Assembly: GCA_003024175.1 (NCBI GenBank)
Contig: MDYQ01000001.1
Span: forward strand, 1 to 64,000
Length of the DNA: 64,000 nucleotides
Source of the DNA: Planoprotostelium fungivorum
Taxonomy: Eukaryota > Evosea > Variosea > Cavosteliida > Cavosteliaceae
Direction of reading: 5' to 3'
Shown: one piece after another, positions 22,444 through 36,600 of the stretch
Layout of the letters: every line of letters starts with the position of its first letter
How positions within the stretch are numbered: the first letter of the stretch is position 1
Position numbers and translations under genes: made by a program
The notes under the pieces: generated by a model
Database searches by the model: none
Told to the model about the DNA's origin: nothing
What the model saw: only the letters and a program-made list of their open reading frames with translations

Positions 22444-25400
22444 TCAAGTGTTATCTTCAATTTCTTCTTGTTCTTGGTCTTCATCGGTAGGGAAATCGAT
22501 GGGAGTACCCTGTTTCGGTTAGAAGGAAGTGATGACATCCATCTCACAGTTCCTCGGTAAATGTGAATGACCATGTCCTTATTCAGATAGCGGAACATAC
22601 TGATCTTCTGTTGTTTCATGCGAGCAATGACCTCCATGCAAGGATCGAGTTGATCTTGGCTGCACAGGTACTCAATCAGCATGGCATACACATCACCCAA
22701 TCGGACGATGTCCTGAGTCTTTCAGTTAAGAACGAGAGCACCTTCACCTCTAACTGCTCGACTTCGCACATGTTGGAAGCGGCCAGCATGGCATCGTCTG
22801 GGTTTGTGCGGAACATGGATCTCACGTTCAAAAAGTTTTCCACTGCACCGGCCTTTCGCTTGATCATCTGCAACTTGGCCTCTTTTGTGGGGATCTTCGA
22901 TTTTGACATGTACTTTCCTGCCTCGTTCAATGCTCCCAGAGCCTTCTCGTAGTTCTTGAAGTCGTCGATCTCAACCTATTCTATTTCAGTTTCATTCATA
23001 AGAGACGAATCACCTGAGCACAGGCGACGAAGAATAAGGCGAGAGAATCGGGGGATTTTGCTTTGGTGTAGAAGGTGATGATGGACTTCATGATCTCAGG
23101 TTGACTCCTCCACTCCAGGCTCTGCAGGTAATTGGCTGCCATGATGTATAACTCTGGTTGTCTCGATTTATCTGTGATATCATCTCAGAAGGTGAAGTAG
23201 GATGAAAGAGGCAGGGAAGATGATGAGGTAGATAGTAGATGATGAGGTAGATGTAGACGTAGATAGAGATGTAGACATCACACACTTGCAAAGAAGACGA
23301 TCTTCTCGGTGTCACCGGAGCGGAGGAGAACCTTCATGGCCTTATCCTTCTCTCTGGCGAGAGTGTACATCTTGGTAGCTAGATGGTACGATCCCTGCTT
23401 CTTCACGGCCTTGGCGATCTCTTTGAACATCGCCTCCTTCTTCGCTTGATCTTGAATGGGTAGATTGATCATTCGATCACACATGGCCTCCGTGATGTTG
23501 ATTCGATTGTTCAGCGCCACCTCCAACGCTCTCGACACCTGATACTGTCATCTTCACGCCTCCACAGTGACTCACCTGGCATCCGGTGATGTACAGAGTG
23601 ACAGCCTTATCGTATCGATTGTGGTTCAAGAAGAAGTCGCAGCATTTCGTGATCAACTCGGGATCCGTGTTGGGTGTGAGGTCGTCGGTGATGGAGCCCA
23701 ATTGATCGTATAACCCTGCTTGGAAGCACAACTCCACTGCCTTACCCAGAGCTCCACCCTTGTGGAAGAGAATGACGGCTCTGTCCATCTGCTGTCTGTC
23801 CTCAAAGTATTTTCCAGACTCCAACATGATGCGACTTCCGTTGCTCTGCAGGGCCAGATCGAAGACCTACTCTCTTTCATTCTCTCTTCGCATCTCCGAT
23901 ATCACCTCCTGCTCAAAGTCCTGCTCGATGGCGAGGCGAATACCGTGGTTGAAACACTTGGCCTTTGCGTAGAATCGAATGGCATCCTGCATGAAATGAA
24001 CAGGGGAAGAATAGTATAGATCATTGAGTGTATGTGGATGAGATGTGATGGATGGGAGGATGTTCACCTGCAGCTGATCGTTGTTCTCCAAGGTTCTTCC
24101 CACGTGATACGCGGCACCAGTGTCGTTCGATTCGATGGCGATCTTGCAGGCTTCTTCTAATCTCCCCTGGAAGCAATAAATTCTCACTAAGCTGAGATAG
24201 TCTTGCGCTCTCTGGTAGTACTGGATGGCCTTATCGAATAAGCCCTTACTCTCTGTTTGCATTCTCAGTCACTCTCTCTGGAAGGACCGTCACCTGCGTA
24301 TCTGGCCCACCATTCCAGCAGCGAATTATCCTTCATGGAGTCGATGTATGTCTCCAGATCCTCAAAGTTCTTTGCCTTGAATAACATTCTCGGGACCTCG
24401 TGACGGTGCGTCTCAGACTCTTCAAATTGCTTGACGGCACCGGTGAAATCACCGATCGATTCCAAGTATTTAGCGTATTGGTAGTACGTCGTCCTTTGTT
24501 CTTTCAGTTTCTCCGTGGAAGGTAAAGATTCATCACCTGAGGTGGATACGATCTTGCTTATTTGCGGTGAGAACGGCACCCTTCCAGTCGTTCCTGGCTT
24601 GTTGCAGTTTGTTGACCAGATCCCATCGTCCACAAGACTTGTACAACTCCTCCGCTTCATCGAGTTGTCCCAGCTCAATGGCTACGAGAGCTAACTGTGC
24701 TTCTAATGGTAGCTTCTTCGCTTCTCTCAGTGCTCTCGTTCCTCTCGCGTTCCCCATGTTGGCCAGACAGACCTCCTCTTCTTCAGACGAAAACAAGAGG
24801 ATCAATCTCACCTCTGCCACGTCGATTCTCTTTGTCTTGACACACATGATGGCCATGTTCTCCCATACATTCGAATTCTTGATCAATTTCACAGCCTTCC
24901 ATTCCTTCAGCCTCCACTCCCGCACACAACATCACCTTGTAGGCCTCATCCATGTTTCCAATGGCCAAGAAATAAGAGAAGTTCAAGATGGCATCTCTCG
25001 TAGCCACATCACAGTTCTCCATGCCCGCAAAATCTCTCATGACCTGACACCCTCAATTCACTCTCTCCTCTCCTCCCACCTTGGTCTCTATCTTGGGTGA
25101 TGCATCAGGCGCTCTCTCGGTAGAGACAAAGTAGACGTGAGGGACGGTGAGACCCAAGAGAGATTCGACAGAAGAACTTGTGATGAGTCGGTCTTGGAAT
25201 ACGGTCTCATCGCTGTCGGGAGCAACGAAGAGAGTGGTTAAGCTGTGGATCATTTCCCCTCCCTCTCTCGGTGTGGCCACCATTCCCTCCTCGCTGGGCT
25301 CTTCCAGACAGGATACACCCAACAGACGAGCGTCGATCAAGTCCCACGACACCTTGATGGGTGTGCTGTACAATGTCAGGGTGCTCTACGTATTGATCGA

Positions 25401-27594
25401 CTCACTGTGGGGCGAACTTGTGTTCTAATACGGCATCCCTCTCGATTTCATAGACGAAGAGGCTCTGATTCATCGCCCTCGTGTTGGAACAGTTCTCGGG
25501 GTAATATTCCGTCAACAAGGCCACGTGTGTACCTCCCGAGTTGATCGTCGCCTTCAGGATGCGTCCGATGTTCGATTTCTTCTCCAGTCAGTTCAACCTC
25601 ATCGAGAGACGATATAGATAGATGTCACCTCCTGGAATGATCTCGAGTGACCGATCTGTCTGGCCTCCCTCCTCGACAGATCGTAACACTTGATGACATT
25701 CTTATTCGACAGAACAATCATAAAGTTTCCATTGATGTGCACTTGGACGGGATCTCCCTCTCCCTCACCGAAGACCAGTGTCTGCTTACAAACTCCCTTC
25801 TCTTTGTCAGAAGATGAATGAGAGTGATCCATTCACCTGGAAAGTGCACATCTCAACGCGTCCACTGAGACAACAAGCGATCGTCTCGGGTGCCACAGCG
25901 CAAGCGAAGAGAGGAGCAGTTCTGAAGTTGGACAGACCGGAGACACCCAGATCCTCTTTGACCTCGTAGACTTCGACTCTCTTACTGCTGTACACCACCA
26001 GGTTCTCCTCGTGAAGTGCGAATCCTTTGAAGGGGATGTTGGGAGTCAGCGATACTGGATTGAGAGGTCCATTGTTCTTTTCGTTGGGATTATTCGAGGG
26101 GGGACTATGCTTCTGCATAGTGATCTTACTACTGCTCACTTGAAATGCGGCTGCACAACGTCAACGAATGTGACGATCAATCGATGGCACCTGTTCGATT
26201 GTACAAGAGATGAATGGGGGGAGACTGATGGATGAGAGTGACTGAATCAGCGAGTCCAACGGCCAGGACAGGTACACCCAGAGGACCCCAAACGAGGTGA
26301 GATGGCTTGGGTGGCAGGCTGATCTCGTTGGGAAGACTCGTCCAGGCTTTCGATCCTTGACCGAGAGGGGAGTATCTACCACCATCAGCTCATGTTCAGA
26401 AGAGACGATCACCTCCAGAATTGGATGGTCTTGTTGGTGGCATTGGAGATCGCCAACGATTGCGTGTGAGGATCATAGCTGATGGCAGATGGTCGATCGT
26501 CGGGGAGGGCCATGCCTAGAGTGTAGAGACTGTTGTCCTTCTCAATGTCCAAGAATCGAACGATGCAATCGTTGCTGCAGCCCAAGGCGATCAGACCGTC
26601 ACCGATCCATTCGACGAAGAGTTGATCTTCTGCTCCCAAACCGTTGGCGGGTGCAATGTTGATCTGTTGTACATCTGTGAGAACGATGTAGATGTGTTTC
26701 TCGCTCACTTTCTTCATCTGTTCTAATTTTCCGTCAGGTGCGACGGACCAACGGAAGAGGGTTCCAGTTTTCGTCGTGACAATGAGTTGATCCTTCTCGA
26801 CCCAATAGAACATGAAAGAGATGGGTACATCTTCTCCCACCGTAGCCACCTTCACCGGTTCACATTTGTTCTCTATGGAGACTCTCACCTGCTTGATGGT
26901 AGCATTGTCATCGATGGCAAAGTAGATGTTTCCTTTGGCACCACCAAAGAAGAAGAAATTCTTCTCCTTATTCTTGATTCGAGTGCGGAATACCATGTGA
27001 GTCAGAGGAGATCCAGGATCCTTTGTGTATTTTCCTGCACTGGTGACGTTCACCCTGTAGAGATTAGAGCCTGTGATCGATAGATGAGAGATCAGCTCAC
27101 TTGGCAACATTCCACAGACAGACATTTCCTTTCTAAATACGAATGAATATGGTCACTTCGCGTGATGTAACTCACCTCGTCACCGGTTATGACTCTTTCT
27201 CCTGTTTCGGTCCAGCGAACAAAATTGACCTTACAGGGTTCGTGGATTCTCGGTGGCTCTGATAGTCTCTTCTCCACCTCACTAAAGAGGGTGATGTTAC
27301 CTGTCTCCTCATTTGGATCGGAAATCGAAAATAATCTGGCTCACCGTCGTCCCAACCGATGAGGAGTGCTTTATTTAGAGGATGCCAGGCTAGGGAGATG
27401 GGAATAAACCCCTCTCTCTTGATCGTGGCCTCGTGCTTCTCACCGTCGTCTACGAACATGTTCACTGCGCCATTGCTACATCCAACGGCCAATTGGGGGA
27501 ATATAGGATGGAAGGCTACGCACACGGTATCTGACTTAGAGGGTGCCAAGCACGGGCGCTCATAGAACAAGATACTCTGAGGCGAACTCATCAT
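22444..27594 (-). CDS. IFT140: intraflagellar transport protein 140 (IFT-A complex)
   Basis: The N-terminal half (27594 to about 25100) is WD40-like beta-propeller sequence ([49 protein letters not shown]-like repeats). The C-terminal half is TPR-like. It follows animal IFT140 block by block: [91 protein letters not shown] and [10 protein letters not shown]. It ends with an acidic tail at 22444. IFT140 is a core subunit of the IFT-A train, which drives retrograde transport and import of membrane proteins into cilia. Its intact state implies the organism builds cilia at some stage. Introns are many and short; the start at 27594 (MMSSPQSI) is the first ATG of the block. Confidence 0.93.
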
Positions 27595-27713
27595 CACTTG
27601 TCCATCAGGTGTTTCGACTAAAATAGGAACATTGAATTTCGTGTTGTAAAGAGAGAAAAATCGTGTCAGAAATGAGATGTATTACGTCTCTCATAAAATG
27701 AAACTACTGCATC

Positions 27714-29736
27714 TCTTCTTGCATCTCCTCTTCCTCTGCCGAACGCTCTGCGGCTTTCTGTCTGGTGTCTTCCTCCAAATTGAACTGGTGGTGAAGCTTC
27801 AAAAAGATCCTCTCGAACCAGCTGATGTGTCTGGGATGTACCACTAGACCGTGATATTCTTTATCCCTTCCCTCCAATGTCATCTTCCACCTTCTCTCTT
27901 GATCTCTGAGATCTAACGAGGTCGCATCGGGTACGAATACGATCGTTGTGAGATACCCTGAACGTCTCAGCGATCATCAAGGGTGATCATCGAGAGAGGC
28001 ACTCACCGACAAATCCCATCCAACAGACGACCCAGAATTTGGTACGGTCAGGGATGTAGTTGTAGACCACGGCTGCCGTCAGGGCACCCAATTTACCGAA
28101 AGCGGCGGAGAATCCGTGGGCCGTTCCTCTGACAGGAGAAGGGAAGACCTGAGGTCGATCAGGAGGCGATCGTGATGAGATGACGATCACCTCGGCGGCG
28201 ATGAGGAAAGTGGTGCAGTTGGCACCGTACTGCGCCCAGAAACTGGAGAAGAAGTACAAGAATTGAAGGTAACCCAGACCGTCAGCCGTTGTCAACCAAG
28301 ACCATGAGAGAGCAATGATGATGCTGATGATGAAGTTCATCATGAATCCCGTGGCTTGCATTCTCTTTCTGCCAATCCACTGCCAGTCGATCGTGAAAGC
28401 GGCAGCATAATATCCGGCCTGATGACATCATCAATGATGAATAGAGTGATTCGCTCACCATGGCAACAGCGATATTCAATAGGTTGTAATTCCAGTTGAT
28501 CTACTCTCGCTCAGTTGATGATGATGACGAAGGATGAATTGGTTACCATGACATCATCTCCCAATGCTGGATTGAGTACACGAATGAAATCAGCCTGGAA
28601 GATCTTGTTGCCGTAGAAGAAAAAGTCGTTGCAGTACCAGCAGAGAGATGTTCCGATCAACCGGTGCCAGTAGTGTCTGGTGATCAGGCTAAAAGATTGC
28701 AAGTTGTACTGTGAAGCACCACGCTTGGTCAGGTTGACGTCCAACTGCATGCGATAGATGCGATAGTAGAGAAGCCAGGCGATGACGATGGCGATGAAGA
28801 TGAAACTGACACGGTACGTCACTTGGGCCGAGGTGTGAGAGTAATGGATGGAGGTGCCGTTGGATACGAAGAGGATCAGAGATAGAGCCAACTGTTGTAC
28901 CTGTGTCCCTGTCAAGATCTATACCGGACGACAGAAGCGTACCAGTTGGGCCCAACCTTGAGCGGTGAATACCAGGACGGTGGATCTTCCTCTGTGAAAG
29001 CGATCCTGCGCTCCTGTTGTATCGCAGTGAGACCTCTTCCTGACACGAGTGCGTCACCTGCTTTTGAAGAGCTGGACTCAGCCATGGAAGAACCAGAGGT
29101 GAGAGGGTACTCTCCTCCAACACCGAAACCAAAGATGAGCTGTGCCACAGAGTACATGATGACCCATCCTTGAAGAGAGATACCCCAGCTGGCGGCGAGG
29201 AGTATGACACCGAACAGCATGACAGCGACGTTCTGGATCATGCCGAACCTCTTAGATATGACGTCGCCCTCTATCCCGACGATGATCTGTCCGAAGATGA
29301 TACCGACGATCTGAAGGTATTCTGTTGATTGAACCAGAACTCTGTTGCATACGGTGAAATCCTTCCAACATTCTGGATAGGCCTCTTGAAATAAGATCTT
29401 GAGATTTCCAATGCTGAAGAGGACGAATGCACCAACGAAGAGACCGAACCCTTTGATGACAAACTTTTGCCAATAGTGAAGAAAAGGTGCGAAGGGTGAT
29501 GCACGAATTGTCGTCCAAAATGAGTGCAGTTCTGATCTGATCTCTGCTCCTCTGACCTTCTTATACCATTTCACTCGTTGAGATAAGGGTAAATCTGCCC
29601 AGTACACGCCATTCTCGAATGTGTCTGAAGGATAAGGTCCGCTCGAAGATATCGAGTCAGAAGCCAAGATCTTTTAGTCGTTAAGAAGAGGTATGAATTC
29701 TCGAATCACCTTCTCATATGGCTGATCGGGCTGCAT
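27714..29736 (-). CDS. PHO84-like phosphate transporter (MFS, phosphate:H+ symporter)
   Basis: Start at 29736 (MQPDQPYEK), then a phase-0 intron to ILASDSISSSG. The body shows twelve hydrophobic segments typical of the major facilitator fold: FVIKGFGLFVGAFVLFSIG, IVGIIFGQIIVGIEGDVISKRFG and IFGFGVGGEYPLTSGSSMAE. The last is the phosphate-transporter signature (fungal form GGDYPLSATIMSE). The second half has AGYYAAAFTIDWQWIGRKRMQ and FPSPVRGTAHGFSAAFGKLG, also diagnostic. The hydrophilic tail ends ...EEMQEEMQ at 27714. The family imports inorganic phosphate across the plasma membrane with protons. The adjacent gene on the same strand encodes the proton pump that would supply the gradient. One central intron junction (about 28920-29010) is approximate. 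Confidence 0.9.
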
Positions 29737-29966
29737 CGAGAGTATCTTGCTCAAAACCGGATGTCATCCTCGTCACCTGATAGAAAACAGGTACCGACGA
29801 GTCGTTCCCCCGGTAACAGAGCGTGTGAACACCGACAATCAATCATCCACTGGAGTGTTACCTTCTATACGAAAGGCACAACAGGACGCCGATCCACGGA
29901 TGGACAAGAGAAGAGGGAGCGGGTACAAGAAGAGAGCGTTCTATTGACAAATATATTAAACGCTGA

Positions 29967-32900
29967 CTATGACTTGGCTTCACGGTGAATTTGTACTGAT
30001 ACTCTGTGCTCTCCCTCTGCGATCTGGTTGTTGACGTCTCTGCTTCTTCCTCCCTTCTGGTGAGGAGCCAGCTGGTAGTGAGATCCTGCGAGAGATCCCT
30101 TGGTGACACCTCCCCAAGAGACCTTCTTCAAGCTGCGACGAATCGTCTGCCAGCCGGGAAGAGTCAGGTCCGGAAGGAGGTTCATGATGCGGAAGGCGGA
30201 GAGCTTGATGAAGTCGATGGGGAGCAGCCACAGGAGAGAGTAGAGCCACACAAACAGACCCCAACCCCAACCGCAACCTCTGAAGCCTCTCTGCTCTCCG
30301 GGGTATCCGTTGAATCCGTAGACACCGATGAAGGTGGCAACAGTTTGTGATATTACAAAGGCCAACATGACCAAGAATCCTATCATAGGTAAGAACAGAG
30401 TCGAACATAGTATAGAGATGAGAAGTAGAAGATAGTGGAGAGAAGGGATGGTGTGGATGTGAAGAGATAGTGTGGATAGAAGGATGAATTACCTGGACGG
30501 TGAGTCCAGATGAACTTGGCACTTCTGACGGAGAAGATAGCACCGAGACCAGTGATGGAAACGTTCATGAAGATGAGTCCTCTGATCTCCTCGGCGTTGA
30601 GGTAAGGCAGATCGAACCAGCGGTTGTAGGCAGTGCCGTTGTAGACGGTGGCGAAGAGGATGATGGTGGATCCCACCAGGTACAGTCCGAGAATGACACA
30701 CACACCAAAGATCTGATGATGTGTGAGAATCCATGGAGAAGAAAAGGACTCACAATCTGAAGGTTCCACTTGTCGGGCATCTCACTGGGTAAGACTCTGT
30801 CCTTGGCGAGGGTCATCATGGTACCGTCGTTACATACAGCGAGAACGACAGTGATGATGGTGGGGTAGTAGTAGTCCCAGGCCACGGTGAGGATGAAGAA
30901 GGTGAGGACGATACGGATGGTGGAGGTGACAGCGTAGATGGTGTACGTCTTCATCCTCTGGAAGATCGTTCGACTTCCAAACACGGCGTCCGAGATAACA
31001 GAGAGACCGGCAGAGGTGAGGACAATATCAGCAGCAGCTCTGGCGGCACCAGTGGCACCCTCCACGGCAATACCGATATCGGCTCTCTTCAGGGCGGGGG
31101 CATCGTTTGCTCCATCACCCGTCATTCCCACGGTGTGTCCACGGCTCTGGAGGGACTTGACGATGTTGAACTTGGTCTCGGGGAGGACACCGGCGAAACC
31201 GTCTGCCTCTTCGATGAGATCGATGAGCTCCTGGGAGTCTTCGGGGTGGCGGTGGAGTTCCTTCTTGTCCAGAATGTTGTTGCCCATACCGATACGGCTG
31301 GCTGTCTCTCTGGCAATGGCCTGCTGGTCTCCGGTGATCATCTTGACGCGGATACCCTTCTTCTGGCAGTAGATGACAGTGTCACGTGTGTCGTGTCTGG
31401 GGGGATCGCTGAGGGGGATGAGACCACTCATGACCCATCCGTCTCCGTTGTCCCTGGCGACACCGAGGGTACGGTAGCCTCTGCTTCCATAGTCGTCGAT
31501 CTGCTCGAGGACTTCCTTCTCGATCTCGGTGTGGTTCTTGGACAGGTTGAGGACATAGAGGGGGAATCCCTTGGTGACGTGGAATCTCTTTCCGTCGGGG
31601 CCTTCGATGAGAGAGGTGGCCCTCTTGGAGTCAGAGTCGAAGGGAGTGAAATCCACTTCGGCAAACTGGGGCAGCTTCGTCTTGTCTCTGCAGAAGGCGA
31701 GAATGGAGTCCTCAATGGCATCTCCCTTTCCAGATCTCTTGGAAGCGAGGACGGCATCGAAGATGATGTCGTCGGCATCGTGACCCTTGAGGCAGTAGGG
31801 GGTCTCTACGGTGAGCTTGTTGAGGGTGAGAGTACCCGTCTTATCGGAGCAGAGGATGTCCATGGCAGCCAACTCCTCCACGGCGGTCAGACGAGAGACG
31901 ATGGCTTGTTTCTTCGAAAGCTTGTACGCTCCAAGAGCCATGGTGACGGACAACACGGTGGGCATGGCAATGGGTACACCTGAGAGGGTGAGAAGGAGAA
32001 GAGAGGAGAAGAAGAAGAGAGGAAGAGGAGAAGAAGAAGAGAGAAGAGGCTCACCTCCCACGATGAGGACCAAGGTGTTGCCCAGACCGTAACATTCGTG
32101 GACACCAGTGCAAGGCTTCTTGCGGCCGACGAAATCAACCATGAGCTCGATGAAGACGAAGACGATGATGAAGGAGATACAGAAGAATCCAATGGATCGC
32201 AGCACCTTCTGGAAGTGACCCTGAAGGAAATGAGATCGTGCGCTACGAACAAGATGTCTTCACCTCCTCCTCAGACTCTTCGATGAGCTTGGCGGCCTTT
32301 CCGTAAAAGGTGTTGGAACCAGTCTTGGTGACAAACATCTCAATGTCACCCTGCTTGACGGTAGAGCCAGAGAAGACGACATCTCCCTCCTTCTTGTTGA
32401 CTGGGAAAGACTCTCCCGTGAGGGCAGCTTGGTCGATCTTGACGGAACCGGAGATCTTGAAGATCTTTCCATCGGCGTTGATGACGTCTCCGAGCTTCAG
32501 ACGAGTAACATCTCCGTAGACTACGTCCTTGGCCTCCACAAACTGCCATTCTCCGTCTCTCTTGACATCTGCCTTCAGACCCAGAGAGGCCTTCAACTCA
32601 GCGATGGCGTTGGCGGCGTTGTGCTCCTCGTAGAAACCGATGGTGGCGTTGAGGATGAGAAGAGCGATAATAAGTCCAAAATCCACATAGTCTCCCAGAA
32701 TGATGGAAATGATAGCGGCAACCTCCATAGCCCATGAGAGAGGATTCCACATGAAGAGGAGGTAAGCCAGAATGGCACTGGTTTTGTGCTCCTCGATTTG
32801 ATTGGGACCGGTTTCAGCGAGACGTCTTGCAGCTTCCTCCTTTGTGAGTCCCTCCCTCACCGTGTTTAATTTTCTCATGACCTCGTCTGTGGTCATTGAC

Positions 32901-33176
32901 TCCTCTTCTGTTCCATATCCATGGCCGGGTGCAGGTCTCTCCTCGATCTGGACATTCTTGGCGGGAGCGGGAGCAGGGCGTTCAGTCTCTGTGGGGACCA
33001 CGGCTTCGGGCTTCAAAAGTCCTGATTTAGAAGTGTCCTGGTTGACCTTCGGTGGTTCCATCTGTTCCATTCGTCAGACTTGCTCATACACCCGGTCGAA
33101 GGAGAATCAATGGACTCACCTCCACTTCTGAGCCCGACGAGTATGCCGAGCCCTGTGAGTCCTTCAGGTTCGACAT
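29967..33176 (-). CDS. PMA1: plasma-membrane H+-ATPase (P3A-type)
   Basis: Exon 1 starts MSNLKDSQGSAYSSG at 33176 and joins across a 58-nt intron to MEPPKVNQD. Landmarks follow in order: LTKEEAARRLAETGPNQIEE; membrane pair 1; LTGESFPVNKKEGD (actuator TGES, about 32410); PIAMPTVLSVTMALGA; CSDKTGTLTLNKL with the phosphorylated Asp (about 31840); KGFPLYVL (nucleotide site); MITGDQQAIARETA; and GMTGDGANDAPALK (about 31115). The C-terminal membrane segments follow and a basic tail ends at 29967. All catalytic motifs are intact. The enzyme pumps one proton out per ATP and powers secondary transporters. It is of the fungal/plant type. The C-terminus lacks the plant YTV 14-3-3 site. Codon use is strongly biased, which opens long meaningless antisense frames. 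Confidence 0.96.
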
Positions 33177-33662
33177 GGTCGTCTTTCTGTCTGGTAGTTG
33201 TGCTGATCGCAAAAATGAGAACGGTTGTTGTAGTACGGAAATTCTCCGATCTTCGGGTTTTTTTTTGTACTCACGGAGCCCGAACCACAGGGTCATTCTC
33301 TCTCCTTCTTCCGCGGACGGAACCTTTCATTCCGACCTTCCTTCCGAGCCATGCGAGCCGGAGGAGGCGGAGCTCGCACAGGCGCCTCCTCTTCCACAGA
33401 CGCTGCTCTTGTCCATTGGAGTCATTTCCATGCAGAGGTAGCTGTCCAACCACTGGATGTTGTTGACGATAGGATCCGAGATATATGGCACGTGCCGCCT
33501 TCAGGGACGTGTCTCACCAATGAGCATTGAGACTTTGTAGTCTAACACTTTGATACAGATCTTTTACGGTAGAATCTTCAATTTCCCCATTGATCCGACA
33601 ATAAAAGAGAATAAAGTTGGTTTTGTCCTTTTCCCTGCACCATCACGATCATCCAAACATCA
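33177..33662. other. divergent promoter region, H+-ATPase and copper ATPase
   Basis: This 486-bp gap separates the starts of the H+-ATPase (minus) and the copper ATPase (plus). Small frames seen here resemble no family. It likely contains both promoters and leaders. No defined operator was recognised. Confidence 0.4.
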
Positions 33663-36600
33663 TGGTGAAGTCACATAAGAAGGCTCGTAGTTGCACGTGT
33701 TCTTGTGAAGATTGTCAATGCTCTCCCTTCGACAAGTCAAAGCAGGGAGAGGCCGACTTTGGTGTATCTCAGGCCGAGAGTCTAATCCGAACAAGGAACA
33801 GTTCACAACGATCAATTTGCGTATGCGACTGCATCAATTGCTGTTGTAGGAGTCCAGAACAACAATCATCAGAAGGTAATTCGTGCACTCTTGAAAGAAC
33901 AGTTGATTCATTTTCCTCAGTTGAGGATATCGCCATCCAACCAGATGAGGACCTACTCTTGTTGTCACTGTCTGGACTGACTTGTGGGAGTTGTGCTGAG
34001 ACTGTTCGATCCATCGTCTCTTCTTTCCCTGAGATCAGGAGCGCTTACGTGACAACCAAGTACATTTCTTCTATGACGTTCGTTCGTTGAGAGATTTATA
34101 GGTTAGCTAAATTGATCGTCAAGAGGGACCTGTCTCAACGTCAACAGTTCTTAGATACACTATTTCAATCCATCACTGATGTGAGGCTCATCTCAACTTC
34201 TCATCTGACTCATCAGGTCGGATTCGAAGTAGAAGAGCTGAGGACATCTGAAAAGGAAGAGAAGAAAAGGGAAAAGAAAGATAGAAGAAAGGATGAAAGA
34301 GAAGAGAAGAAAAGGGAAAAGGAAGAGAAGGAGATCACGGTGCCCAAGTCTGTACTGAACTCGGAGACGAAGAGGGAGAGTTTGAAAGGAGACGAAAGAG
34401 ATGAGATAGAGCTGACCGAATGGGAGCCAGAGGAAAACACGCAGAAGAAGCAGAGAGGAGGATACGTCCTGTTAGATGTGAGGGATAGGAGAGAGGAGAG
34501 ACTGAGAGGAGCAGGTGAACGAGGAGAGTGAAGAGATGACCATGGACATCCAAGGAATGACATGCTCCTCCTGCGTCTCTGTCATAGAGAGTTATCTGAC
34601 CAACATACCGGGTGTCTCTTATGCCAGCGTGTCCCTTTTGTCCAAGAGGGCGAGGGTCAAGTACGATCCCTGTGTCATCACCCCCTCTGCCATCGTCGAT
34701 GCCGTGAGTGATGTGAGTGCATCTCATCTCTTCCACCATGACCGTAGAATAGGTAGGATTCGAGGGCACAGTGACAGAGGAGAGAGGAGGAAAGGGCAGT
34801 GTTAGAACATTGGAGGTGATGATCCACCACAAGGATCAAGTGGAGGTGAGATCAGAGAGGATGTCTGGATGGAAGGAGAGTGAGGAATGAACGAGAACAG
34901 AGGGCGAAGGAGTTGATGAAGCAGATGAGAGGAATAGAGATCGTGGAAGAGAAGGAATCAATCATCAAGACCAAGATCGATGGAAGCCAGATGAAGAAGA
35001 GAGGGTTGATGGATCACTTGAGAGAGGAGGGAATCACAGCCTTCCTCATCGACGGGGAGAGAGAGAGGAAGATGGGGAATCTGCAGAGGAGAAAAGAGGT
35101 GAGGAGAGGAGAAGAAGTGAATAACGTGAAAAGGTGAAGGAGTGGAGGAGTCTGTTCGTCAAGAGTCTTTCTTTTGCCATTCCGATCTTTCTGATCAGGT
35201 GAGACGATGGAGCGGTGTGTGAGTGACGCAGAACAGTATGGTATTCATGTATGTGCCTCCAATTCACATGATCTTGATGACGGAAGTCTTCAGAAAGACG
35301 ACTGTGGATAGTATCACCCAGATCCTATTGGCCACACCCGTTCAGTTCTGGTTGGGTGCCTCTTTCTACATTTCTTCTTATCGGTCACTCTCTCATGGAC
35401 ATGCAAACATGGATCTCCTCATCACTATCGGTGAGCCATCCACGACTCCTTCTATCTGAACAAGATAGGAACCAGCGTGGCTTATCTCTACTCTCTCGTT
35501 CTGGTCATTTCTGCTTCGATGAGAAATATCCATGTCGAGGGAGAGTTATTCTTCGAAACATCTGTTCTGCTGATCACCTTTGTACACCTGGGGAGGTATC
35601 TAGAGAATGTAGCGAAAGGAAAGACATCAGAGGCAGTGACCAGCCTCTTATCACTCACACCACAGACGGCAACTCTGATCGAGACATTCGACGGGTGAGA
35701 TAGAGGATGGATGATGAAAGGACTGATGAGAAGAATAGGAGAGAAGAAGAGAGGGAGATGGGAGTGGAGATGATCGAGGAGGGTGATGTCATCAAGGTAC
35801 TACCTGGAGGAAGAATTCCTGTGGATGGAACGGTGATCCGAGGAGAAGAGAAGAGAGAATGACGAGGACAGATCATCAGGGGAGAGGGAAGCGTGGACGA
35901 ATCCATGATCACGGGAGAGAGTGCGGCAGTGAAGAAGAAGGAAGGAGACAAGACAGTGGGTGGTACCATCAATGGAAACGGACATTTGATCGTACGAACG
36001 GATAAAATTGGAGAGGACAGCATGCTAGGTCAGATCATCCAACTGGTGGAGGAGGCACAGAGCGTCAAGGTGCGATATCATACGATGTGGGGTGTAAGGA
36101 TGAACAGGCACCCATCCAGAGGATCGCAGACAAGATCTCATCGGTGTTCGTACCCGTAGTGGTGGCCATATCCGGGGTGACGTTCGTCTTATGGTTTAGT
36201 GTCACACAGAGGGGATTCGTAGAGGCGTTGACGAGGGCCGTCTCCGTGTTAGTGATCGCCTGTCCGTGCTCTCTCGGGCTAGCTGTGCCTACGGCCATCA
36301 TGGTCGGCTGTGGAATGGGAGCCAGATACGGAATACTGATCAAGGACGGACAGTCTCTGGAGAGAGCTCATCGTATCCGTGCTGTCTTCTTCGATAAGAC
36401 GGGTACACTCACCGTGGGAAGATTGAAGGTCAACGATGTCATCCTTGTGGAGGCAGAGCAAGAGGTGAAGAAGGAGGAGAAGAGAGAACTGACGATGGAA
36501 GGTCTTCTGGAGCGTAACGGGATCGGCGGAATCGGTATCGGAGCATTCACTGGGAAGGGCGATCTACGAGTACGCGAGAGAGCAGGAGGGATACGAGAAG

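Noticed and set aside
31135-31983. 282-codon open frame on the plus strand
   Set aside because: It lies wholly antisense to the H+-ATPase and reflects strong codon bias there; it has no family resemblance.
34213-34563. 116-codon Ser/Leu-rich minus frame
   Set aside because: Antisense of the Lys/Glu-rich linker of the copper ATPase.
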